Part shown: positions 1-5,307 of the stretch, one piece after another
How positions within the stretch are numbered: position 1 is the stretch's first letter
Layout: each line of letters opens with the position of its first letter
Assembly: GCA_019912905.1 (NCBI GenBank)
Contig: JAIOHO010000751.1
Coordinates: forward strand, 1-5,782
Origin: Anaerolineae bacterium
Lineage (GTDB): Bacteria; Chloroflexota; Anaerolineae; Aggregatilineales; Phototrophicaceae
Reading direction: 5' to 3'
DNA: 5,782 nt
The notes under the pieces: generated by a model
Told to the model about the DNA's origin: nothing
The model's input: the letters and a program-made list of their open reading frames with translations, nothing else
Database searches by the model: none
Program-made: the position numbers and the translations under genes

Positions 1-1
1 C

Positions 2-49
2 CGGCTGCGCAGCACCCTGCGCCGGGGGCTGATGCCGGAACGGGAATGA
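2..49 (+). CDS. Possible C-terminal end of an upstream gene (partial)
   Basis: The frame starting at base 2 is open to a TGA at 47-49 and reads RLRSTLRRGLMPERE. This Arg/Leu-rich, helix-like tail is typical of the end of a cytoplasmic protein. The other two + frames close at about 30 and at 76-78. The 60-bp gap to the next start would suit a co-directional neighbour. Fifteen residues are too few to name a family, and the stretch could be non-coding. Confidence 0.3.
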   Translation, partial: RLRSTLRRGLMPERE

Positions 50-60
50 CCATTTTGCGG

Positions 61-72
61 GTGTCGGGACAC
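61..72. promoter_or_regulatory. Perfect 5-bp dyad upstream of the methyltransferase
   Basis: GTGTC-GG-GACAC is a perfect inverted repeat with a 2-bp centre, lying 38 bp before the methyltransferase ATG. The centre is too short for an RNA hairpin loop, so a protein-binding dyad is the only functional reading. A match of this length can arise by chance. Confidence 0.15.
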
Positions 73-109
73 GTCTGAGTGCCATCTGCTGTGCAGGAGG
101 GGAGAAATC

Positions 110-883
110 ATGACCGATGAGGTCCGCGAATTCTATAAAAAACTGGCGTCGAATTATCACTTCATCTTTGCCGACTGGCGTAAGTCGGTGCTGGTGCAAA
201 GTGAAGTGCTCGACCGGCTGTTGAAGGGCTATCTGCACGGCGAGCGCCCAACCGTGCTGGACTGCGCCTGCGGGATCGGCACCCAGGCCATCGGGCTGGC
301 GGTACGCGGTTATATCGTGCATGGCACCGACCTCAGCACCGAAGCCGTCGAACGCGCGCAGCAGGAAGCCCTTACCTTCCAGGTCGATGTGACCTTCGGT
401 GTCGCTGACTTTCGCCATCTGGAAGACACTGTCCCCGGCCAATTCGACGCCGTGATTGCCTTCGACAACGCGATCGCCCATCTGCCGACGTCAGACGATC
501 TCGAACTGGCGCTGCACAGCATGGCCGCCAGAGTCGCGCCCGGTGGGGTGCTGGCGATCAGCCTGCGCGATTACGACCGTACCGCCCAGGAACGGCCCCA
601 TTCGACTCTGCCGGTGGTCAAGGATGACTCGGAAGGTCGCAGCATCGTTTTTCAGGTGTGGGATTGGAACGCCGCTGGGACCGCTTACCGGACCAGCTTC
701 TTCACCCTCCGGCAGCACGGCGACGAATGGGAAACCCTGTGCGCCACCAGCGATATGCGCGCCTGGCAGCGGGCGGATGTAACCGCGTCCCTGGCGAAAA
801 CCGGCCTGACCAACCTCATCTGGTACATGCCCGAAGACAGCGGCTACTATCAGCCCATCGTCGCGGCCCGCAAACCCGCCTGA
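110..883 (+). CDS. Class I SAM-dependent methyltransferase, glycine/sarcosine N-methyltransferase-like
   Basis: A cytoplasmic 257-residue enzyme expected to transfer a methyl group from S-adenosylmethionine to a small molecule. The Rossmann-fold motifs are in order. Motif I is VLDCACGIGTQ at residues 49-59 (glycine-rich SAM loop). The acidic end of strand 2 is GTDLS at 72-76, with D74 expected to hold the ribose. VADFRHL at 98-104 carries D100 near the adenine. FDAVIAFDNAIAHL lies at 112-125, and the post-motif APGGVLAISLRDYD at 143-156. The N-terminal FYKKLASNYHFIFADW and the CACGIGTQ loop are, as I recall them, close to bacterial glycine/sarcosine N-methyltransferase-like proteins, but the acceptor cannot be deduced from sequence. 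The start is fixed by AGGAGGGGAG at 95-104, 5-9 bp before the ATG. There is no signal peptide. The fold is certain; the substrate is open. Confidence 0.9.
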   Translation: MTDEVREFYKKLASNYHFIFADWRKSVLVQSEVLDRLLKGYLHGERPTVLDCACGIGTQAIGLAVRGYIVHGTDLSTEAVERAQQEALTFQVDVTFGVADFRHLEDTVPGQFDAVIAFDNAIAHLPTSDDLELALHSMAARVAPGGVLAISLRDYDRTAQERPHSTLPVVKDDSEGRSIVFQVWDWNAAGTAYRTSFFTLRQHGDEWETLCATSDMRAWQRADVTASLAKTGLTNLIWYMPEDSGYYQPIVAARKPA

Positions 884-890
884 GCGCAGT

Positions 891-916
891 GGAACATTTT
901 CGCCTGCTGCCGCGTC
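891..916 (+). promoter_or_regulatory. Candidate ECF-sigma promoter for the small membrane peptide
   Basis: GGAAC (891-895) and CGTC (913-916) are separated by 17 bp. This matches the general ECF sigma-factor pattern of a GGAAC -35 element and a CGTC -10 element. It lies in the gap after the methyltransferase and points at the 990-1112 gene, implying a leader of about 65-70 nt. That leader has a weak stem, GTCTG 939-943 with CAGAC 955-959. No sigma factor is visible here, so the call rests on the pattern and its position alone. Confidence 0.35.
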
Positions 917-977
917 TTCATCCTGAGACTTTCTTCCGGTCTGGTGCGTACAGGCAGACAGGGAAGATGCACGACTC

Positions 978-983
978 AGGAGG
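978..983 (+). promoter_or_regulatory. Strong Shine-Dalgarno for the 40-residue peptide
   Basis: AGGAGG sits 6 bp before the ATG at 990, which is ideal spacing for a perfect anti-Shine-Dalgarno match. It is the main reason to accept the short reading frame that follows as a real gene. Confidence 0.75.
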
Positions 984-989
984 AAACCC

Positions 990-1112
990 ATGTTACGCAG
1001 GGCACTGCTGGTGGTGGTGCTGTTGATTATTCTGCTGCTGGTCGGCGCGATCGTGGCGGATAATGTTCCCCCTCGCCCGCTGATGACCACCCATCAGATC
1101 GACATTCGCTGA
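990..1112 (+). CDS. Small single-pass membrane peptide (40 residues)
   Basis: The frame starts MLRRALLVVVLLIILLLVGA and ends with TGA at 1110-1112. Residues 5-22 are an unbroken Leu/Val/Ile/Ala helix preceded by R3 and R4, so an N-in, C-out single-pass topology is expected. The 18-residue tail (residues 23-40) contains D24, N25, P27, P28, P30, H35 and D38 and should face outward. There is no lipobox cysteine. The ribosome binding site is perfect, and an ECF-like promoter may lie 74 bp upstream of the start. I do not recognise the family. It could instead be the leader of a longer secreted or anchored protein whose remainder was lost, but the 97 bp that follow show no continuing domain. Methyltransferase read-through transcription could also express it. 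Confidence 0.6.
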   Translation: MLRRALLVVVLLIILLLVGAIVADNVPPRPLMTTHQIDIR

Positions 1113-1184
1113 CCGCCACTCGTCGATAGTCCTAAGTCAAGAGCCTGACCGTTTCGGCAAGCAAGGAACGGCCTCATGCGCTCT

Positions 1185-1212
1185 GGACTGACGATTGACG
1201 ACTGCGGACTTA
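1185..1212. repeat. Degenerate heptanucleotide tandem repeat, four units
   Basis: Four consecutive 7-bp units can be read: GGACTGA, CGATTGA, CGACTGC and GGACTTA, with consensus (C/G)GA(C/T)T(G/T)(A/C). The array fills the end of the non-coding gap at 1113-1209. Its last three bases form the TAA stop of the acetyltransferase pseudogene on the other strand. The rest of the gap shows no gene and no convincing terminator. Confidence 0.5.
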
Positions 1213-1661
1213 GTGTCCCCGGTACTGCATGTGCAGCAGCGGATAGGGTTTGCCCATGCCATCCCGTTCCGAGCGACCGATCACCTCAAAACCCAGGTGC
1301 CGGTAGAAGCCCACGGCCTGTGGGTTCTGCTCGTTGACGTCCAGGTGGGTCGCGCCCATCGTCTCGACGGCGTGTCGCAGCAGCCGCCCTCCGACTCCCT
1401 GGCCCCGCCAGTCGGGATGCACGAACAACATTTCGACCTTGCCCTGGGCGATGGAGAGATAACCGGCGACCACGCCATCCGCGTCCCGGACGCACACCGA
1501 ATCCAGGTTGGGAAGCGCATCGCGGACGAGAGGCCGGAAAAGGTCGAGTCCGTTTCGGCTACGAAATCGTGCGTGGCGCGCACGGAAGCTTCCCATGCCT
1601 CGACCACACGGGCGTAATCCTGCGGTCGAACCGGCGAAACACCCTCCTGAAGCAGCCCCAT
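1210..1661 (-). pseudogene. YjaB-like GNAT N-acetyltransferase, broken by a one-base frameshift
   Basis: Two - strand frames together encode one acetyl-CoA-dependent acetyltransferase. The first half starts at 1661 (MGLLQEGVSP), five bases after AGGAGG at 1667-1672, and carries RPQDYARVVEAW and ASVRATHDFVAETD. The second half continues in another frame as LDLFRPLVRDALPN, the acetyl-CoA loop RGQGVGG, then NEQNPQAVGFYRHLGF, and a tail with GKPYPLL, to a TAA at 1210-1212. The frames join at about 1548, where the - strand reads GGACTCGACC; one extra base there gives a continuous 150-residue protein. From memory, E. coli YjaB (about 147 residues) aligns without gaps across the joint (ATHDF to the next LP is 18 residues in both) and shares VNEQN, AVGFY and GKPYPLL. 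The YjaB substrate is not established. No slippery heptamer is present, so mutation or a sequence error is likelier than programmed frameshifting. Unrepaired, the first frame gives a 126-residue fragment ending at 1281. Confidence 0.85.
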
Positions 1662-1700
1662 GAACCCCTCCTCCACGCTGCCTGGACCTTCCATACGGCC

Positions 1701-1716
1701 CGATTGTGACACATCG
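1701..1716. promoter_or_regulatory. Near-palindrome between the divergent genes
   Basis: CGA-T-TGTG-A-CACA-TCG is an inverted repeat with a single unpaired T in one arm. It lies in the 151-bp divergent gap, 40 bp upstream of the acetyltransferase start and 97 bp before the lactonase start. It could be an operator serving either gene. No regulator gene is adjacent. Confidence 0.2.
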
Positions 1717-1734
1717 CGCGCGCTGCGTCACGAG

Positions 1735-1762
1735 TTGTCCGCTGCATGCATTTCCCTATAGA
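1735..1762 (+). promoter_or_regulatory. Candidate housekeeping-type promoter for the lactonase
   Basis: TTGTCC (1735-1740) and TATAGA (1757-1762) each match four of six consensus bases and are separated by 16 bp. Transcription would begin near 1769, about 44 bp before the lactonase ATG. A weaker pair, TTGTGC 1763-1768 and TATATC 1786-1791, would start transcription inside the ribosome binding site and is less likely. Confidence 0.35.
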
Positions 1763-1799
1763 TTGTGCTGCGTTATCATGGAGCGTATATCCTTCAGTT

Positions 1800-1805
1800 A
1801 AGGAG
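1800..1805 (+). promoter_or_regulatory. Shine-Dalgarno that sets the lactonase start
   Basis: AAGGAG lies 7 bp before the ATG at 1813. It argues against the in-frame alternative start at 1765, which would add 16 residues not expected in the family and would place translation over the candidate promoter. Confidence 0.7.
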
Positions 1806-1812
1806 CTTCCCG

Positions 1813-2730
1813 ATGACGCAGCTTCACACGACCCTCGGCCCGAAGTCCGCCGACAACCTCGGAATGATTCTGCCGCATGAGCATATCTTCGTTGACCTGC
1901 GCACGCCGGACGCCCCCGGATTTGCCGAGGCCGACCCGCAGGACGTGATCGCTCTGATGGCTCCAGAAGTCGAGAAAGCCAGGGCGGTCGGGGTTACCGC
2001 GCTGGTGGAATGCACGCCGGTGGGGGTGGGCCGCCGCGCTGATCTGGATCGCGCGGTATCCGAAGCGACCAATTTTCCGGTAGTGATGGCGACTGGCATC
2101 TACCGCGAACCGTGGGTCCCCGCCTGGGCACAGCAGGCCAGCGAGGACGCCCTCTACGAGTGGATGCTGGGCGAGCTGACCGGCCAGATCGAGGAAAGCG
2201 GTGTGCGAGCCGCCTGGATCAAACTCAGCGCCGGCGATGAGGGTCTGACACCGACCGAGACGAAAATCCTGCGGGCAGCGGCGCGGGCAGCACGGGCGAC
2301 GAATGCCGTCATCGGCAGTCATACCATCCGGGGCCGTGTGGTCAAGGATCAGTTGGCGGTCATCGAAGACGCGGGATATACCGCCGAGCGTTATATCTGG
2401 ATTCATACTCAGGCCGAGCCGGATTTCGACCTGCATCTGGAAATGGCCGGGCGTGGGGCCTGGATCGAATACGACTGGATCGGCAATCAGGACCGCATCA
2501 CCGACGCCATGTACGTGGACTATATTCAGCGCCTGCTGGACGCCGGGTACACGAAAATTCTACTGAGTCACGATCGCGGCTGGTTTGACCCCGGCAACCG
2601 CGACCGCGTGCCGCAGCCATTTACCTATCTCAGCGAAACCTTCATCCCGAAGCTGCGCCGCGCCGGGTTGGATGACGCCGCCATCCGCCAGTTGACGCAC
2701 ACCAATCCGTTCCTGGCTTACGCACGCTAG
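1813..2730 (+). CDS. Phosphotriesterase-like metal-dependent lactonase/hydrolase
   Basis: A 305-residue amidohydrolase-superfamily (TIM-barrel) protein of the phosphotriesterase family. Its members hydrolyse lactones, including some acyl-homoserine lactones, and incidentally organophosphate esters. All expected binuclear metal ligands are visible: H22 and H24 in LPHEHIF, the bridging lysine (to be carboxylated) K137 in AAWIKLS, H170 in IGSHT, H198 in IWIHTQAEPD, and D254 in LLSHDRGWFDPG. The segment LTPTETKILRAAARAARAT (145-163) between strands 4 and 5 is a family hallmark, and the C-terminal HTNPFLAYA is the usual family ending. Length is normal and there is no signal peptide, so it should be cytoplasmic. 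It reads W-I-K-L-S-A-G-D where I would expect a V-I-K-x-A-T-S type sequence, which suggests a divergent subgroup. It stands alone between a divergent pseudogene and a convergent operon, so context gives no substrate. The fold and metal site are confident; lactone versus other ester specificity is not. Confidence 0.9.
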   Translation: MTQLHTTLGPKSADNLGMILPHEHIFVDLRTPDAPGFAEADPQDVIALMAPEVEKARAVGVTALVECTPVGVGRRADLDRAVSEATNFPVVMATGIYREPWVPAWAQQASEDALYEWMLGELTGQIEESGVRAAWIKLSAGDEGLTPTETKILRAAARAARATNAVIGSHTIRGRVVKDQLAVIEDAGYTAERYIWIHTQAEPDFDLHLEMAGRGAWIEYDWIGNQDRITDAMYVDYIQRLLDAGYTKILLSHDRGWFDPGNRDRVPQPFTYLSETFIPKLRRAGLDDAAIRQLTHTNPFLAYAR

Positions 2731-2751
2731 AGGAAACGCCGAACGATCCTC
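2730..2751. terminator. Weak hairpin between convergent genes
   Basis: GAGGA (2730-2734) pairs with TCCTC (2747-2751), with two more possible CG pairs inside. It spans the 19-bp gap between the lactonase stop and the membrane-protein stop, where a bidirectional terminator would be expected. There is no T-tract on either strand, so intrinsic termination is doubtful. Confidence 0.2.
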
Positions 2752-3295
2752 ATGGGTTGGCGAGTTTGCCATTCGTCAGAAACCAGGCAACCAGAGCGCA
2801 TACGAGGCCGCTGCCAATGACAAATGGGGCCAGACCCACCATCGACGACGGAGGCGCAGCGCCAGCCGCCACGAAGATCGCTCCACCGACGAAGCCGCCC
2901 AACAGGAGCGCGAGGGCCGGTAGGTGAGTCCGATTGGACATCAAACGGGAGGCGAGGAGGCCGCCAATTCCAGCGACCGCGAGTGCAGCCAGTATCCGAT
3001 TAGCATCATCCTGGAGGAACTCCAGCAGATCATCGGTCTGGGGATTGCCCCAGAGCAGGATAGTGAGGATCATGCCCAGATAAAAGCCCACCAGCATTCC
3101 GAATGCGGTATTCACGCGTCGTCGGAAAAAGGGAACGATCCCAATGAGCATACCGATCAGCGCCAGGGCCGCGCCCGACAGCGCGTAGACGTCGGTATCC
3201 GGGTCGAAGGCGGTCAGGCCGATCATCAGGCCCACCAGGTACCCCGCCAGCAGATAGGTCAGGATGGATAGCACCCAAGTGCTGAGGGAGTTCAT
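2750..3295 (-). CDS. Six-helix integral membrane protein of unknown function
   Basis: 181 residues with six hydrophobic segments at about 7-29, 38-57, 63-82, 100-118, 125-145 and 151-173. The RRR after segment 2 (58-60), the R in SRLMSNR after segment 4 and the C-terminal K place those loops inside. The acidic loops DPDTD (31-35) and TDDLLEFLQDD (87-97) fall outside, so both termini are cytoplasmic. Gly-rich helices with small-residue packing (GGLLAS, LLGGFVGGAIF) suggest a compact bundle, but I see no transporter or enzyme motif and do not recognise the family. It is the last gene of the operon, 18 bp after the lipoprotein stop and in the same frame. No good Shine-Dalgarno precedes the ATG, so translation probably depends on ribosomes finishing the lipoprotein. 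Its position next to a lipoprotein gene suggests a joint envelope role. Confidence 0.8.
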   Translation of the reverse strand: MNSLSTWVLSILTYLLAGYLVGLMIGLTAFDPDTDVYALSGAALALIGMLIGIVPFFRRRVNTAFGMLVGFYLGMILTILLWGNPQTDDLLEFLQDDANRILAALAVAGIGGLLASRLMSNRTHLPALALLLGGFVGGAIFVAAGAAPPSSMVGLAPFVIGSGLVCALVAWFLTNGKLANP

Positions 3296-3313
3296 CGGCC
3301 TAAACCCGGTATC

Positions 3314-4144
3314 TCAGAACGGCCCATAAGCGCTGCCATCCGCCAGCAGGATGAAGACGATGCCGCTGTTGGCGTCGAAGAACAGCATCCCTCCCTCGAA
3401 GCGCTGATAGGCCAGCGGCGAGGACTGCTCGTCGGTTCGGGCAAAGCCGAGGGTGTCGCGCACGCCCGACACGCCGAACCAGACCCCGCCGAAGCCGAAC
3501 ACCGGCACTTTCAACCCTTCCGGCGGCGTGATGCCCTGGTCGCCCTCGACCGGCGGCAGCGCCTGCGTGATGAACCACTGGCGGTTGGGGAAACCGTCGT
3601 TGGTCGTCTCGATGACCCAGATCGGCCCGCCCTGCTGGTAATACATCACCCCACGCTCGAACACCTGCACTACCCCGGTGAAGGCCATGACCGCCTCGAT
3701 GGGACAGCCCAGCGCCTGCGCCGCGACGGTTTCCGCGCGCCAGCCGTCGCCAAAGCCTGCGTCGGCCACCGTCTGGCAGCGGGAAGGCCGCTCGGTCGGC
3801 AGGTCGGGGATCAGCGCGAAGACCTGGGTGGCATCCAGAATCGGGGCCTCGTCGTCACCAGTGTCAGGGGGTTCCAGAAACACCCCGACGTACACGGTCG
3901 GCGACGGCTGCGGCGGGGCGGCGGGCGCAGTCAGAGTCGGCAGCGCGGCCTGGCGGGTGGCCTGCTGCTGCGCGGCATCCGGCGTCGGCGAGATATAGAC
4001 CGTCGCCAGCAGTTTGGCCTGCACCGCCTGGATCGCGTCGGCAGTCGGCGCGGCATCCGACTGGCAAGCAGTCAGGAATCCCACCAGCGCCAGCCCAATC
4101 AGCGCCAATCCACCCGGTAAGCCCCGCCTGTTTCGTGGACTCAT
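3314..4144 (-). CDS. Lipoprotein with a Pro/Thr-rich linker and a duplicated C-terminal motif
   Basis: 276 residues. A basic N-terminus (RNRR), a hydrophobic stretch (about 9-24) and the lipobox LTAC with C27 mark a type II signal peptide. After cleavage the protein would be lipid-anchored at the outer face of the membrane. Residues 28-110 are low-complexity Ala/Pro/Thr/Gln linker with acidic patches. The C-terminal part holds two related segments, about 131-180 and 218-267, that align without gaps at an offset of 87: W135/W222, L145-G146/L232-G233, F162-E163/F249-E250 and the Ile/Val strands after them. The spacing and the FExGxM(Y/F)(Y/F) core recall LGFP-like or other small beta-repeat surface domains, but I cannot assign a family. 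C123 and C147 could form a disulfide. The ATG overlaps the preceding acetyltransferase stop as ATGA, with GAGG 6 bp upstream, so the two are translationally coupled. Its role is unknown; surface binding is plausible. Confidence 0.85.
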   Translation of the reverse strand: MSPRNRRGLPGGLALIGLALVGFLTACQSDAAPTADAIQAVQAKLLATVYISPTPDAAQQQATRQAALPTLTAPAAPPQPSPTVYVGVFLEPPDTGDDEAPILDATQVFALIPDLPTERPSRCQTVADAGFGDGWRAETVAAQALGCPIEAVMAFTGVVQVFERGVMYYQQGGPIWVIETTNDGFPNRQWFITQALPPVEGDQGITPPEGLKVPVFGFGGVWFGVSGVRDTLGFARTDEQSSPLAYQRFEGGMLFFDANSGIVFILLADGSAYGPF

Positions 4145-5307
4145 GCATCGCCTCGCAGTTTCGCATACACCAGCGTATCGCCGAGCGAACCATCCGGCGC
4201 GCGGCGGTGATGGCGGAAGCGCGCTTCCAGCGTAAAACCGATTCGCTCGGCCACGGCAGCGCTGCGCGTGTTGCGCGCGTCACAGCGAATTTCGATGCGC
4301 TCCAGCCCCAGGTCCTGCCAGGCCATCTCGACCAGCCGCTGCGCCGCTTCGGTCACATAGCCCTGGCCTTGCATCCCGACGCGCACCCAGTAGCCCATCT
4401 CGCCGGAAGGAATATCCCAGTTCAGGTCGAACAGCGAACACTTGCCGATGAATGCGCCGCTTTTCCGGTCCTCGATCGAGTAATGGAAGCCCTCGCGCCG
4501 CATGAACTGGAGCGCCGCGCTCCGCTGGTGGAGTTCGATCTGTTCCAGAGTCTGCGCGTGATTGGCCCAGGGCATCCACGGTTTCAGATGCGCCAGCGAT
4601 TCGATCACCGCCGCGTAAACGGGTGGTCCATCTCCGGCCTGCGGGATGCGCAGGCGCAGTCGGTCGGTTTCGAGCCGCTCCGGGACCGGGTGCAGCAGGC
4701 GCATGTCCGGCCTGGGAAACGAAATACTGGGGCGCATATCGCGCTCATCCGGGGACAGCCGCACGTACATGAGCGAATCGACCAGTTCACCATGCACGCC
4801 GCGCCAGCTTTGATCCAGCCGCGCTTCGAGCGTGAATCCGGCGCGTTCGGCCACCGCTGCGCTGCGTGCGTTGCGCGGATCGCAGAAGAGTTCCAGCCGC
4901 CGCGCCCCCAGGTGCTCGAAAGCATACGCCGTGATCCCCTGCACGGCCTCGGTCATGTAGCCGCTGCCTTCCATGCTTGTGCGCAGCCAGTAGCCGATCT
5001 CAAACTGCCCGATCACCCAATCGGGATGAATCACGTTGACTCCGCCGACGAACGCGCCATCCGTCTTGCGCCACATGAGAAAGCGCAGCGCCTCGCGTGC
5101 CAGAAATGCGGCGGCAGCCTGCCGGTTGCGCGCTTCCGTTTCCTCGACCGACAGGTCATCGGTGGCCCAGCCCATCCAGGGACTGATCGCAGCGACCGAC
5201 TCGCGGATGCCCGCGCGGACAGCGGTCCCCTCGCCCGGTCGCGGGATGCGCATGAGCAGCCGCTCGGTTTCAAATTGATCGGGCAGGTCCAGCAGCATCG
5301 GATTCAT
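4141..5307 (-). CDS. Tandem RimJ/RimL-type GNAT N-acetyltransferase (two fused domains)
   Basis: 388 residues made of two complete GNAT domains, about 12-188 and 212-388. They align without a gap at an exact offset of 200, roughly 45% identical by hand count over 150 residues. Each has an N-terminal T(E/D)RLxxRIP strand (14-22, 214-222) and a PWMxWA loop. Each also has the acetyl-CoA site GxGYxTEA (114-121, 314-321) and the late motif RNxRSAAVAERxGFTLEAR (145-163, 345-363). Both active sites look intact. RimJ/RimL relatives acetylate N-terminal or small-molecule amines using acetyl-CoA in the cytoplasm; the substrate here is unknown. I chose the ATG at 5307, which overlaps the HIT stop as ATGA, with AGGA about 8 bp upstream. 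A GTG at 5340 would add 11 residues inside the HIT gene. Downstream, the stop overlaps the lipoprotein start as ATGA. Single-domain members are about 180 residues, so this is an old in-frame duplication. Confidence 0.9.
   Translation of the reverse strand: MNPMLLDLPDQFETERLLMRIPRPGEGTAVRAGIRESVAAISPWMGWATDDLSVEETEARNRQAAAAFLAREALRFLMWRKTDGAFVGGVNVIHPDWVIGQFEIGYWLRTSMEGSGYMTEAVQGITAYAFEHLGARRLELFCDPRNARSAAVAERAGFTLEARLDQSWRGVHGELVDSLMYVRLSPDERDMRPSISFPRPDMRLLHPVPERLETDRLRLRIPQAGDGPPVYAAVIESLAHLKPWMPWANHAQTLEQIELHQRSAALQFMRREGFHYSIEDRKSGAFIGKCSLFDLNWDIPSGEMGYWVRVGMQGQGYVTEAAQRLVEMAWQDLGLERIEIRCDARNTRSAAVAERIGFTLEARFRHHRRAPDGSLGDTLVYAKLRGDA

Noticed and set aside
491..1090. 199-residue - strand frame over the methyltransferase and small peptide
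   Set aside because: It is antisense to strong SAM-methyltransferase motifs and its sequence is low-complexity Gly/Ala/Arg typical of a shadow frame.
1132..1213. Inverted repeat CTAAGTC (1132-1138) and GACTTAG (1207-1213)
   Set aside because: The arms are only 7 bp, about 70 bp apart, with no target-site duplication, no transposase and no T-tract. The right arm is explained by the heptamer repeat.
1540..1560. Programmed ribosomal frameshift in the acetyltransferase
   Set aside because: The joint (GAA-ACG-GAC-TCG) has no X-XXY-YYZ slippery heptamer, and single-domain GNATs are not known to use recoding. Mutation or a sequence error explains it more simply.
1195..1617. 140-residue + strand frame over the acetyltransferase pseudogene
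   Set aside because: It is antisense to clear GNAT motifs, starts inside the heptamer repeat and lacks a ribosome binding site or any family signature.
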